A stretch of 64,000 nucleotides of DNA from NCBI GenBank assembly GCA_028564675.1, contig JAOVVO010000365.1:1-64000 (forward strand), given 5' to 3'. Every line of letters begins with the position of its first letter. Position 1 is the first letter of the stretch. Position numbers and translations under genes: made by a program. Shown piece after piece: positions 12,862 through 27,600 of the stretch. The DNA comes from Onchocerca lupi. Its lineage: Eukaryota > Nematoda > Chromadorea > Rhabditida > Onchocercidae. The notes beneath the pieces were generated by a model. The model did no database searches. It was not told the DNA's origin and saw only the letters and a program-made list of their open reading frames with translations.

Positions 12862-15604
12862 GTTTGCACTTTTTTGAGAATATGATATCGTGTATGTATG
12901 TGCTTGTTTGTGTTACACGCACGTATACGTGTATATTATAGTAGGATTTAACAGAAATTTCATTGTTCAAGTTCGAAAACAGTTTTTCGAGATTTGTTTA
13001 TAAATGTGATGAATGCAAAGATGATGAATGATGTTGTAAAGGAAAAGAAGTAAGAAACAATTTCTTATTAACCTTCAAATTTGAACGATTTAGATTTTTC
13101 TCTATATTTAGTATTCATAGGTTATCTGAAATTTTCTCTTCATAAATTAGAATCGATTATTTTTACTTACCGGATTTTATTGTATATTATTAATTTTTAT
13201 ATATCATACAGATGAAATATAATTGGGATGGTTTGAGATACATGTATAACGTCTTCTAAATAGCAGTAGGGAAGTTGCTATAAGGTGGTTACATCTCGAC
13301 ATAGAATAATATATGTTAATTATATGTATATTACTATTATTGACACTAATAACAGTGCTATTACCTGTGTATTACGTTTGTACAGGTGTAACACACTCCT
13401 TAGCAGTTTCCAATTTCCGTGGACCGTTGCCCTGCAGTCTATATCAACCAAGTCTTTAATGCGGTCTCATGAGCCGAAAATTTGGCACCGTAACGCAACG
13501 TTCGATTCATCCCAAGCGTTATTTCTGCTCATCGATAGTATTTCCGTGATACACACCTAATACACAGGTAAATAGCACTGCTATTAGTCGCAGTAATAGT
13601 AACATGCATAGGATTAACAAATGTTATTATGCCAAAAAGTAATTATATTACGTCAACTCATATTGTCGCTTTTTTAATCTGTATTTTAGTAATTTTATTA
13701 ATAAATATAAGTTAGAATATTTATCAATATCAATCTTTTCATATTTATTGTTTGCAATCTATATATGATTGAAGTTAAGGCTGCTTATCTTATCATTATA
13801 TTGCTATGCATATTGCTCTCCCATTAGGAAGAGTTTTCCTCACTAATGAGATGCTAGAATAAATATTCATATTTCATTTGATTAAATGATGTTAATTACT
13901 TCATCACATGGTATTTGAATTTATTTCTAGCTACTAATGATTCATCATCATTCCAATTGAGTCTTGGATGATTACATCGAATTTGTTAGCATTGCTATTT
14001 AAGTTGCCTTTGTAAATTTAAAGTGCATCATATTTTTAAATGGTATTCTTTTTATGATTCAACGATATTGTCCATTTTTCCTATTTATTCAAGTTTTTTT
14101 TTTCTTTTAATTATTTTCCCAGATTTTTTGTTTTCATTCTATTTATTCTGATTTCGAAACTTTTTTTCGATTGTGAAGAATATCAGCTTAAGTTGAAACA
14201 AATGATACTGATATTGTCTTATCGATTGATCATATATGCATATTATCTGATATCAAAAGATCAGAAATTACGTAGTAAATTGCGAATATTCTAAAGGAAC
14301 AAAGAAAGAGAGAAAGAGAAAGAAAGAGGTAAATATTGAAAGAGAATATTAAGCAGTCCCGCAATTTCTAATATCGAAAGCTAATTAACTAGGCCAGTTC
14401 TCATGGTAACCTTAATAAATAGGAGATTTTATGGATTAGGCAATAATATAACTAGCCTTGTTGACAGAAGATTGATCTCCTTATTCCATTTCAACTGCAT
14501 ATTATAACTAGTTAATTCTTCTTCCTCACAGTAGAGCTATAAAATGATGCATTAAAATAATCAAAAAAGAACGAAAAAGAAAAGAGACCAAAAAATATTC
14601 ATGAAGGAAGAAAAAAAAGATTACCAATAAATATTTGATCATAATTTGATTTTTTTAATTTTTAATACAGCAAAACTAAGCTGATTTTACACAATCGATT
14701 TTTTTTTACAACTCTTTCAATAAAAATATATTACTGTTTAATAGGAAAAAGAAAGAAAGGAATAGCGGAAAAAAGAAAAGAAGAGATAAATCTTTTTTCT
14801 TTTTGTTTCATCGAAATTTAATTAGCTCTTTATTTCATCGAAATTCAATTAAAAGATTAAAAAATTTGAATTCAAGAGAGAGTGAGAGAGAAAGAGAGGA
14901 AAAAACGCGAATGATAAATCTTTTCTTTTTTTATTTCATTAAAAATTCAATTAAAAGATTGAAAAATTTGAACAGAAAAGGGAAAAAATTAAAAAGTTAA
15001 AAAAGAGAAAAACGAAACAAAAATGATAAAAATGACGTATGCATTATATTTATTTTCTTCATTTAAGATTCATTTCGTTTTATTTTAATTATTGAACCAT
15101 TATGCAAACATAATAAATACGGCATACATGCCATATTATCATAAAAACATTTTTGTAAAAATGTTCCCTTTTCTTTTTTTCTCTCCTGCTCTTCCCTCTT
15201 TCTCTCTTTCTCTCTCTTTGTTAAATTTTCTTAATTATGCAGCTATGATTCATAATTAAAGTATAATGTAATTAGAAGTTTGCTATGGTTTAAATACTAA
15301 TTAATAGTTTAACGGAAAATGGTCATTTAAATATTGGATAAAAGTTTCAAAAGATTAATGATATTAGCTATTAAACTATTTTTAAAACTTTTTTATTGTT
15401 GGTTTAATTTTATCGAATATATGAAATGTGATGCTTTTATTATCCTTCTGCATATAATTTTTTTCCCATCAACATTTAGCAATGAAAATCATTTTTCGTT
15501 TTATTACTTCACGTTTAGTGTTTTAATCTTTAATGCTCGTTTTTAGTTGAAATAATATTATGGAATTGATAAATCAATTAAGTTGTTTATTCGTATATTT
15601 TGCA
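12862..15604. other. Non-coding stretch upstream of aakg
   Basis: No supportable exon was seen. It contains the terminal-inverted-repeat element at 13323-13610, purine-rich AGAAAGAGA tracts around 14300-14340 and 14750-14900, and C/T-rich tracts near 15180. It lies between the possible alternative first exon and the main first exon of aakg, so it may be an intron or promoter region. Confidence 0.5.
13323..13610. mobile_element. Terminal-inverted-repeat element, about 288 bp
   Basis: The left arm at 13323-13374 (TATGTATATTACTATTATTG then ACACTAATAACAGTGCTATT) matches the reverse complement of the right arm at 13558-13610 with few differences. The arms are about 52 bp. The inner 180 bp are clearly less AT-rich than the surroundings, encode nothing recognisable, and have no transposase similarity. 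This fits a non-autonomous DNA transposon (MITE). The target-site duplication was not resolved. Confidence 0.75.
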
Positions 15605-15605
15605 G

Positions 15606-15664
15606 GATTTAAAGTGGCACTTTTTCTTACATCCACGAAAATTCAATTACCCATAACAAATTTG
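15606..15664 (+). promoter_or_regulatory. 5' UTR with probable trans-splice acceptor of aakg
   Basis: The sequence TATTTTGCAG ends at 15605 and is followed by 59 bp leading to the ATG at 15665. No exon joins to it upstream, so it is either a spliced-leader acceptor or the acceptor of an upstream untranslated exon. Confidence 0.5.
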
Positions 15665-18600
15665 ATGAATTATGACTCATCGTCGTCCATCAATGGGTCA
15701 ATTGAAGCATCGAATTTTTCGGAAGTTTGTTTAAAATTTTAAAAATAGAATCAGAAATTTACATAAAACAATTAAAGGTTGTATACTGCAATGTATGAAG
15801 GTGGGCAATGGGAAAAGGATTTTCATGATATATGATTCTCTTTTTTTTTTTTTTATTCTTTACTCAATGATAAAATTTGGTGAAATTTGATATCTTTAGT
15901 TGCCAATGATTATCATTGAAATAGTCCTGGATAAGTACATTTTGTTGGATTCTTTAAAGGAATAGTACTTTTCAAATAATATTTTCAAATAAGCGATATT
16001 ATCAGAATCCTTTAGTTTTTATTTCGTGATTTGATAAAATTGGGACAATTACCGTCAATAGTTTTTTTTTTTTTTTTTTTTTTTTTGGTATAGTAATACT
16101 TAACGCGATTAATTTGATTACTACTATCATGCTTATTCTTTTGATAAGCTGTCGTTTAATTAAACTCAATAATACTGAATAATTTTAAATTATTGAATAA
16201 AATTAAGTAGGATTAATTTAAGTCTAAAATTGGTGTAATTTCATTAACAACTATGGTTAATGCTAGCTAATGAATTTAATTTAAGACATTACTATTTCAT
16301 ATTTTAATACTTTGATGGGAACAAACTTTAATTTTTGGATAATTTTATAGTTCTTATACTACATCGACTGATAAGTTATCCAGCAGCGAAGCTTCAATAT
16401 TTATCATTATTAAATCATACTTAATGATTAGAAAATACCAGAAAAAAGTTGTCTTATGTAAGTCATTAATCTGCCGAAAATAATCATTTTTAGCAATAGA
16501 GTTAAAAGTTTCAATATTTTGTACAGAATGATTTTTTTTACCTTTAATTTTGATTTTTGATATTTTTTAATATGCGACAATTTCTATAACTAGTAATAAC
16601 GGTAATTCGGGGAGAAAAATTTTGCATAAACTATAGAAAAAGGAAAGAAAAAAATTCGAAAAAAATTGTTAAATTAAAAATATATTAAAAGGATATTTTT
16701 ACAAGGTTTCATACTTCAGGAAGAGCGCAAGTTTTACGAAAATTGAACTTGATGAAGAGAACAATAGTGGTGAGATGGATGATAATGAAGCGAAAAGTGC
16801 AGCATTAGGTTCAAAAACATGGACAAATGCAATGGGACGAACGTTACGACGAAGATTGAGTGCTTTCCGGAAGGATACTAATGATAATGAAAGGTATCAT
16901 TGAAAATCAAAAAATAAATTTGCATAATTCAGGTATAGAAAATAATGTTTTATAATAGTTAAATATAATAGATATTTATGGTAAAAAAAAAAAAAATTGA
17001 ATTTTGAAGGAAAAATAAAAAAAATTAAAGAAAATTAACCTTTATAATATGAATTCTCCTCTAAAAACTTCAATTTTTAGCATAATCTTATCTAATCTTA
17101 TCATGAATTTATTTCTATTTAATTAAATGAAACGCTAGAGAATATCATGACTTGTCTATTTCTATTCCAAAAATCGATTACTTTTTGTCTCTGCTTCTTA
17201 ATTCATTTTGTTTTCGAATCATTTATTTGTTAAATGATCATTTAACATATTTCTTTAAAATTTTGTTGAATTCATTTCTTTGCTCAATTGCCTTCAAGAT
17301 ATTTTTCTATCTTTGGATAATTTTGTCTCATATTTTGCATACCAGTTAGCTATTCCAGATTTTAAAAATTTTTGTTTAAGATTTTGCTTATTTAGAAGTT
17401 TTGAACATTGCGAGCAAATTTTAAATATCAATTTACTGTCAAAGAAAAAAAAATAATTCGCTTCAATTTTTATCCTTTTCATTAAATCTTTTTGCAAGAT
17501 TAATGATGCTTCACTATTCTATACTGCATATTTTATCCTTTAATTAATTTATCGTTAAATCATTTAAATAATATTCAAATATTATTCATTTCGCTGTATT
17601 AATTTACCCAATGATTTGTTTTCATTTCTTTTGCCTTTGGTGATATTATACAATTATGATTATTAGCAGCATATTTTATATCAAATTATTTAATTGTATG
17701 ATTCATTTTTAGTTCCGTTAGTTCGAAATCAATAGCAGAACGGGTCAATGTTATTCAGCTCCGGAAAACTTCTTCAAATACTGTGAGGTAATTCGTTCGA
17801 TATGCTTTTTTTTTTTTTTTATTATTATCATCAATTTTAATTTCAATTTGAAATATTTTACTGCAAAGTGTTCATTTGAAAAACTCACTTAAGTAGGCTT
17901 AATATTGGACAGAAAACCTAGGTTTTCGCATTAAAAAATGTTAATTATATCTGAAATTTTTCAATTTTTGTATTAATATGTGCAGTTTGTTCTATTTTTG
18001 GTCGTTTAGATATAAATTAATTTTAATAATATCTTCTCAACTTTTTTTCTTTCAATTCTGCATGCAATTCGATATTCTGTTGTTCTAATACATCATATAA
18101 TGTTTTTATAGAAGAATTTTAAGTTCGTTTGTTTTTACTATTTGTTGGAAAAAAGTTTATTTTTATTACTTGTTGCGAAAAAAAAGTAATAAGAAATTAA
18201 TATTAGTTCCTACAAAAATATTATTAAAAATTAGCTTTATATTTTTTCATTTTTTTATTTATATAAATAAAAATGCAAATGCTACCTGATACTTCTCAAT
18301 GATTTCCTCAAGTTCTCCACCGATTTTTTTCAAATTTTGACATAACCTTGCATTCGAATAGGCGCGTGCTCTTATATAAACTACTTACTTTTTTCACGTA
18401 TCACGTGATGACAACTAAAAGTAAGTGAGAAGACGGAGTTTGTTGACTCTGCCTTCTTTTTTTCTCTCATTCTCCTTCTTCCTCCATATCTCTGATAATA
18501 ATAATGATCCGCCTTCCTTTTTTTCTCTCATTCCCCTTCTCCTTCCCATTTCCTTAATAATAATTACTAATTAATAATAATAATAACAATAATAATCTTC

Positions 18601-21600
18601 CTTCCTTTTTTTCTTATTCTCTCTCTACCTCCCATCTCCCTCTCTCTCTCTCTCTATTGCTATGCTTATTACATTACGTGGATTTATCCAAAGAAAAAAG
18701 GAAAAAAAAAAATGATAAAAAGAATCAAAATGCTTTCTGATATGATATATGAATATAAAATTTCCTGTATTTGTGATAAATCTAAAAAAAAATTTTTCTT
18801 GGATATCTGTTAAATTTTGAATTTGAAATTCTTTTTCTTTAATAAAAATCATTTTAAAGGGTTTGAAAAAAGGCATCAATTCAAAGAAATTTTATTACAA
18901 TAATTCTAAATATTTCTTATAATAAGCTTTTCGCTCAGTTAATATTCTCCGACTTAATTTTGATTTAGCTTAATTTGATGTAAATTTAATGTTAAAATAT
19001 CAATTCATAACTTTCTTCATTTTTCCATAGATTAAATATTCAAATCCACCAGAAGTTTTGGTGACTTAAAATTTAATACAATTGATACTAATTCTTTCTT
19101 TTTTAAATTTTATTCATATTATACCTTTATTTGTTTACTTTTATCTATCTATCTAACTTATGCTTACAAATCGTGAGCAAAGTTCTCAATCAATTGGGAA
19201 TGCCATCACCAAATCGATTTGCTTCGCTCGATGTAGAATTGCGTCGCGAACAAAATTACAACATAAATGATCGTTTGTCCTATGTGAAATCAAATATTTC
19301 TAAGCTAATGTTTGAGCGAAAAGGCATTTACGATCAAATAATGCAAACTATCAGTAAGAGATTGGAGAGATCTGCTTCTTAGATGCGCCAGGAGGAACTG
19401 GTAAAACGTTCCTAATTAGATTGATTCTGGGAACAATTCGATCCCAAAATGGCTTAGCCTTAGCTCTTGCATCATCCGGAATAGCTGCAACATTGCTACT
19501 AGATGGAAGACTGCTCTGCTCATTCCACTCTGAAATTGCCATTGAGCATGCAATTCATTGATACTTTCACATGCAACATTTCCAAAATATCCGGCATGGG
19601 AAAAGTATTGCAAAATGCAAACTTATTGTTTGGGTATACAAGGGAGTGCAAAAAATCGGTCGAGACTCTTGATCGATCATTGCAAGACTTGCATAGAAAT
19701 ATCAGACCATGTGGGGACGCATTGCTTGCATGAGATTTCAGGCCAATATTACCTGTAATTCCTCAATCGACACCAGCGGACGAAATAAATGATTGTCTGA
19801 AATACTGTACTTTGCAGCGACACATAAAGACTTTAAAATTGGGAACGGGAAGTTGCCGGTTGATCTGGCCTCAGGATGAATTTCATTGCTTTATAATTTC
19901 TGCAATTTAGTAACATCAAAGGAAGAGTTGGTTGAAGAAGTATTTTCCGATATTCAAACCAATTGTAAGAATCACGATTGGCTGAGTGAACGAACTATTT
20001 TTGCGGCCAAGAACAGAGACGTCGACGAACTTAACGATATTATACATTCTGACATTCAAAGCGAAGCAGTCACATATAAATCCGTCGACACTGTTGTGGA
20101 AGCAGATGAAATGGTTACGAGTCCAACAGAATTTTTGAATTCATTCGATCTGTTAGGAATGCCACTGCACGTACTGTAATTGAAAATCGGAGTGTCAATA
20201 ATTATCATGTTGCGAAATATCAACCAGCCAAAACTTTGCAACGGTACGCAACTTGAAGTAAAAAAATTAAAGAGCAATGTCGTATGGGCAACAATCTTGA
20301 CAAGACCTTACAAAGATGAAGATGTCTTTATTCCTCGCATTCCTATGATTCCGACGGATATTCCATTTCAGTTAAAGAGAATGCAATTCCCAATTCGACT
20401 GGCGTTTGCATTCACCATCAACTATGCTCAGGGTCAATTTTTAGAATTTTGCGGTTTAGATCTAGAAACGGATTGCTTCTCACATGGACAATTACATGTT
20501 GCGTATTCTAGAGTCGACAAACCAGACAATCTCTATATCTGCACAGACAATGGAGCAACGAAAAATATTGTATACCCACAAGTATTGTGAAATTAAACAT
20601 ATTAGATGTGGGCGAAAACTGAAAGATGTTGAATAACGCCATGACAATTGTGAACAAGAAATACGAAAGGTCAAGTGGCACGACATAGTTTCAAAGAAAC
20701 AGCAAATACGTTTATCACCAAAATGCTCCAATTCACAGATAACGAAGATCGAGCGGCAACAATAACAGTTCGTAGTTCCAAGGGTTCCAGTTCGACAGTT
20801 CAAAGCGACACAAATTTTTAGCAGCAATAATCGGACAATTCACTTGAATAGTATTCTTCTCTATGATTGACAGAGGAAAGAATAACCCAGTGATTAATTT
20901 GCCTGGATCTTCTCTGATAATTGTTTGTTAGAAGAAACACTCTTCATCAATCAATAAAGCATTTCTCAAAAGCATTCATCTCTATCAACAAGACACAAAA
21001 AACCACTCCACACTTATTGCTGACCTAGCCTAATCACAATAGCAAGAATCAGTCTCCAATCCACAAACTTCAAATCAAATTACAATGTATCAATTTTTTT
21101 CCCAACACTAGAAACATTCGCTTTTTCTTTTCTTTTGTTCCACGTAACCAGACTGAACTACAGCAACGCTTGTATAAAAACATGCGTATATTCGAATGCA
21201 ACGTTGTGTCAAATTTTCGAAGCAATGGTTAAGGACTTTCCGATATCCAAGATTTTGAATTAATATAGAAAAGGCGCGTTTTTAAAATTTTCGGAGGTTC
21301 AAGATTTTGAACGAACGAACATTGATATTTTTATTTATATAGATTAGCTGGAGCCTGACATGCGAAGTATTGTCGGCCCCATAGATTAGCTGGATCGGTC
21401 ACGCGGAGAGTGGCCGGGTTCAGCTGTTTATTCATAAATTAAAAGAATCTAATTGTCTCTCACATCAACAAAAGTTCACTATTTGAAATTTCTTAGAGAA
21501 ATTTTAAATGGAACAAATTTTTTTCCTTATTTTTTTGCAAAAATGTGAAATTGTTTTTTGGAGTTTAAATAATCAATTTTGAATAAAAAAGAGATAGAAA

Positions 21601-24600
21601 ATACAATTTCTTAGTTTATCATAAATTTAATCGTAATTAATGTTTGCGAAGACCAAATGAAATATTCATGAAATGAAAGATCCGATCAATGTGGAGATGG
21701 TGGAAAAAGATTAAAGTAGTTGGGAGAGAAAGAGGGAAAGAGAGAGAGGGAGGGAGAGATTTTAATCATACGATTTTTAATGATTATATTTGTATCTAAT
21801 TACATATTTTTTCATTTGACTACGGAACAAAGTGTTATCAGTGATGCAGTCAAAAATTAGAGATAACACTGATGCCACTGTTTTGTATCTTTTTCTCTCA
21901 ATAATGGTTTTTATAAAGTTTCGTGGAATTAAACAAAGATTGTTTGAATTTCAGAATTCGTCTATTAGTGAACTAGGAAATCAACGATAATAAGCCTGCG
22001 CATAGAATGACCCGATTTTTTTGATTTTTTTTTTATAAAATTTTATTTAAAAAATAAATTTCCTGAGAGAGAGAGATAGAAAAACAAGAAAGATAAAAAA
22101 AATATTGAAAAAATAGAAATTATACTCATGATATTTTTTTGAAAATTTTAGTTGTATTTCGTTTAGTAGTCATAAATGAGCATCGTTGTTGTTGAATTAT
22201 TGCATATAAATGGTATAGCTCTTTTATAAAATATCTATAAAATATGAGAAAATACGTTTCAAAATAGAACAAAATATTGATTGATTTGCATCGATTCCAT
22301 CAGTTTTATGAACTAATGAAATCGATGCAAATCATTGCAGAATGATAAAAAAAAAAAAAATTTTTTGTCGTAAAATTTTTGAAAAAATACGATTTTCCGA
22401 TATAGTCAACATATAGCATAAATGTAGAAAAAAAGCGTAAAATAAAACTTTTAAGTAAATATTTTATAATTATAGCTGGAAAAAAAAGTTAATATTGAAT
22501 AAAATAAAAATGAAAAATATTTATTAATCAGTATTGTCGGGAATCCGATTATAATCGAATTGGTTGATAAGATCCGGTTAGGAATAAGGAAAGCGTAATA
22601 TCGTATTTTACTTCCGTTTCTCCTTTTTTTTTTTTTTTTTTTTGATGTATTTTGGTGCGTATTTTAGTGGAAGATAACAATTGATAATGTTGAATTTGAA
22701 AATTGGTTTAAAATTGTATTACTTTAATTTGATCAATTAATTTATATTATCAATTTAATCTAAAATGATCAATTATTCAAGATTCAAATTGCATGCCTCA
22801 GTGATTGAACAATATTATTCCAAATTAGATAATTTGAAGATCTGTCCAGTTCAGCAGCAGAAAATGGTTTCATTCAGAACGATCAAAGAACATCATTTTT
22901 GTCGTAATAAATGATTTGAAATTTTATTATTTTCATAAATTTAATTCTTTAATTAATTGATACTAATTAATACTCATATTTCGACATAATTATTTTGCAA
23001 AATTTGTCCCATTCTGAAACTATTATTTTTATTATCATTTCTTCTGCTGAAAAATGTGGCAAACATCACGTCACTTGTTTACAGGGTAACATTTGTTCAG
23101 ATTGTATTAATTTTTGTTTCACAAGTATTTTGAAACTTGAAATAAACACAACAAGAAATATTAGAGGAAATATTTTTGTTTCAATCAATATTTCATTCGT
23201 ATATAATTTGTTGGAAATAAAAGAAAAAAAAGTATTTTAAGAAAGATTGTAATTTCTTGGAAAAATTGTTTCTTTTTCTTAAAATGTTTCAATTGTATTA
23301 ATTTCAAATTTGAATAGTTACTCGAAATTCACTTAATCAAACTTAAGTAGTTTATTTCGTTTCAGTCAATATTTCCTTCATGGGATACTTATAAAAAAAA
23401 TGATTGTATAGCAGATTGAAAAAAAAAAATTTTATGAACAGACTGGTTATATCTAGCAAAAATTGCATTTTTTTTTTTTTTTTTTTCATTCTGCATCCCA
23501 ATTTCATGATAATATTATTACCATAGTTGGTAAAAATAATCATAATGATTGCAAAAGATTTCTCTTATTTGTGATTTTTAACATAATTTATCTGATTGAA
23601 TTTTTGTCAATCTGCTAATTCATGTCATTATAATTATATATTTTATAGTTTTTTTTTCTTATTAAGCAATTACTTACGAATAATAGGAAGAAAGTGTTAA
23701 AATAATATCATCATAATTTCAACTTATGGCATTCCCGTATCATTTAACTTTTACGACGTATAGTTAGATTTATATGAATGTTTATTAGTTGTTGAGACAT
23801 AAATTAACTCCAAATTATGAAAGTCAGAAACTTTTCAATCTTAAATCATATGATTTTCGGAATTTCTAAACAAAATATGATTCTCGATCATGTTATGGTT
23901 CACGTGCAACTTTCCAATTTCCAGAAATATTTTTAAACGCAAGGTTTTAATTTCTGTTATCAGTTATGTTTGGCAAGGCTGTGTGCATTTTGATGGATGA
24001 CAATCATAAGTTTAAGTTTATTTTGCAAACATATTTTATTAAATTAAGAGTAAATTTCCATCTTTTCATTTTATTCTGGTTCATCAATTTTTTGAAATCA
24101 ATAGTTATCTAAATTGAATTCGTTCAAATCAATTGCATGGCTATCATTAAGCTTGAAACTTCGTCATTATGTGCATCATTTTAATCTCCTCAAATAGTTG
24201 TTTACTTCAATTCACTATTTATTAGAGTGCTTGTTTTATTCAAAAATTCAGATAATATGATATATAGATTATCGTATCAGTAAATACAGTAAATTATGAT
24301 TTTTTTTTTCAAATAAGTTTCATCTAAAATTTAAAACTAAAAAAAAAATAATTTCAGATGTTTGGAATTAATTCTTGCTGTTATCTATTTTTAGTTTCGA
24401 ATTTCAGATGAAAACTGTCTTAGATAAATCCAAGTATTATATCAACGAAATATCATATATTGAATTTCCGAAAAACAAGTTCCAAGAATTAACTCGAAAC
24501 TAGACACCTTAAGCAACTGTTCACTAAAATTAAAATGAATAATAAAGTTTCAGATCACGAACTTAAGTTCCTCAAGTTGCTTTGCTTGATTATTAAAGAT

Positions 24601-27600
24601 GAAATGTTGCACAGTTTTTTTTCCTATTCTAATTTAATTTATTCTAATTTATGATTCTTAATAATTGTTTACAGTACAAAGATATATTGATTTAATATTA
24701 CACAAATTCATAAGTTTTCTGTTGATAACATTTTTAATTCGAAGTAATCCTTTTTATTTTCAAATCATTTATATGCCACGTATTTTGTTAGAAATTATAG
24801 ATGTAGAAGATTGGTAAATTTTGTTCATTCATTGTTCGAAAACATAATATTATGAGATATAATATTCGATGATATAATATTATAAACAAATATTCGGAAA
24901 TATAATATTATGTTTTGTATAAATGGCGATATGTTTGCTCATTATATATCCATTTTTATACTGTAAACAATTAACTTCAATAGGATCAAATATTTTTTAT
25001 TTTTGATTATTAAAATTTTCATGGTGTAGCGAATCTTTTGGATATGAATATAATTTGGATGAAGAAAAATTCAGTTAAATATGAGGCATAGGAAGATAAT
25101 CATTCTACTGAATGTATATAATTTCTAGAAGATAACAAATAAAAATATTTAATTTAAATATTTCATTATTTCGTATGACCAAAAAATCAATATTCACTAT
25201 AGATCAATATTCAAAAGATCAATATATATAGAATAATATTTGCTCCACTAAATTCTTTCTATATTATAATAGAAAAGTAATTTCTTATAATCTTATTTGA
25301 TTAAATGTGATATTGTTCTGATTTATTATTATCAAATTAAGTAAACTATGAATTGATCTATATATGAGAATTGGAAATTTAAATTGTAGTTTTTAATTTC
25401 TACTATAAATATAATTTCAATATGGTTCAAATTTGGAATTTTTTTTTTCTTAGATCATATGAAATTATTTTTTAGATTTAGCTCAACTGATAAGATAATA
25501 CAACATCCTTGTCGAGATACTAATGCTTTATCAATGATTGGTAGTTCACAATCCGGCTCAAATATGCAAACTAGTCACGATTCACACATGAATTATGTTC
25601 ATTTGATGAAATTTAATGCATGCTATGAAGCGATGCCAACAAGCTCAAAAATGGTTGTTTTTGACACCAAACTGCAGCTCAAAAAAGCATTTAATGGACT
25701 TATTTATCAGAGTAGGTTTTAAATTTTAATCCTGATATGAATAATTAAAAGTTTTAATTTAAAAACAAACTATTGTTATATTTCAGCTTCTCTTTGTTTC
25801 ATTAAATTTAGTCGTTACAATAGCGGAATACTGTCGTATTGTTAGATTTATACGTCACGCTTCAAAAGAGAACTATTTACGCCGGATTCAAACAGTAGAT
25901 CCTCAAATCTGGATTATTATATCTATGGAAAGCCGAAATCTGATTAGACTGGATGTTCGATTTTTTGTTTGAAGAATATTCTTCGAGATGGCGAAGATTT
26001 ACTCTTCAAAATTTAAAAAAGTTTTTCCTGAAATGTGCAAAATAAATGGATATTTTTATTTTCATTTCTGATAGCTGGAATGTATTATTATATTGACAAA
26101 AGTAATTGATGTGTACCTAATTTCTAAAACAATCCCATCCCATTATTCTTTGATTTAGATTGAAATTTAGTGAATTTATTTCTTTTTTGGTAAATAATTG
26201 ATGAAACAAGTTTGTAGATAATTTATTTATAGATACACGACATGTATTACTATCGGATTCAACTAAGAATAATGAAATTGTTGGCATATTATCTGTAACA
26301 GATTTCATTCGAGTTCTTTTATTATTACACAAGTTAGTTTCCTTCTTTATATATATATATATTTGAAGCTCTATTAAATCTCACATTAATCCTAATAGTA
26401 TCATGACAAAATTGATTATCGATCAACTGATACTCTTCAGCTATGCCTCATTATTTCAGGATAAATCAAAATTAATCGGGAAAAAGATTTAAGAATATTT
26501 AACCTTTGTTTAATTGTTTAAACTAGAATTAATAAATTTACTATGTTTTGAGATTTCTTCTCCGAGCATATAACTTAGTAGAAGCAAATTATTTGCAGAA
26601 ATATAAGATTCAAGCAAGAAATTCTTTATATATATATTATTTTTCTTTTTTTTTTTAGGATGAGAAATGAAAGGAAGGGTGAGCAAAAGGAAGTCGTATG
26701 TGAGAAAGAAATTTCTCTAACAGATAAAGCCGAAGTCGATGGAAATTTCAATTTAGAATCGAATAATACTCTAGAGCAATCGGAAATATCAGATATAGAA
26801 AAGCGGCGAAATAATATTTCAAATGATGAATGTGAGGATGAAAATAAAATAAAAGAAGAAATGACGGATGCCGGATCAAATAGGCCGAAAGAGGATATCG
26901 GAACTCTTACCATATCCGAATATCGGGGTTTTTCTTTTTATTTCAATTTTTCCTTTAAAATAATATTTTCAGATGGAAATGTAATTTGATTTCTGAAAAC
27001 AGCGAGTTATTGTTATGATGTAAATAGGTAATATGGAAGTTCAATAATTTTGCAGTTATTACATTTTTTATATCTATCAGAAGTTATGTAATTCTTATTT
27101 CAACAGAACTTCGTTTTTCAGATTTGGTATGTAAGGAAGGAAAATTAATGGATCTTGTATCAATAACTGCAGAAGAAAGGTATACTTATTTATCGTTATT
27201 AGCAAATAAGACAGTTTGCTTTTGCAGTAAACTTTGAAATTGAAAGTCGGATTCCCGGGTAATTTTAAATTTACAGGATTTTTTCTGTGGGACAAATTAT
27301 CTCATATGAATTTTCATGAATTTTAGAACAAAGAAGTTTTCAAATTATCTCTCCTTACAAATTCAAATATGAGATATCTATTTCCTAGAAATTTTTACAG
27401 ATCAGATTTCTACAGATAAGATCATCGAATCGATTTCAAAACTCTGGAATTCTTCGTAATTTGATATTCTATTGCACATTATATAGTATTGCTTATTTTT
27501 TTATTAGTTTCAGTTTATTGAAAGCGGCTTGTTTACTCAGTAAGCAACGTATACATCGTTTGCCGGTATTGGATCCGTTCGATGGAAGTCCATTGTTCAT

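Larger units (their letters stand above)
18260..21343 (+). mobile_element. Helitron/Helentron-like rolling-circle element, decayed
   Basis: The left edge carries the family end TATATAAATAAAAATGCAAATG, followed by the CATTCGAATAGGCGCGT block at about 18350. The right edge at about 21300-21343 is the reverse complement of the same end (GAACGAACGAACATTG through TTATTTATATAGA). Between them lie a Rep/PIF1-type helicase remnant (19176-20590) and a pyrimidine-rich tandem array. Terminal inverted ends plus a PIF1 helicase suit a Helentron (Helitron2) rather than a canonical Helitron. It sits wholly inside aakg intron 3, so removal by splicing makes it tolerable. The left boundary is less certain than the right. 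Confidence 0.65.

Noticed and set aside
12480..12970. Minus-strand frames of 129 and 77 codons
   Set aside because: They arise from A-rich DNA and a GTT/AAC microsatellite (VVVIVVVVV-like run); the + strand of the same segment gives the more gene-like 12799-12861 candidate.
25459..25475. Starting aakg exon 4 at the upstream TTCTTAG acceptor (25454)
   Set aside because: That choice gives an in-frame stop (TTT TAG) before the next codons; the TTTTTTAG at 25475 keeps the frame.
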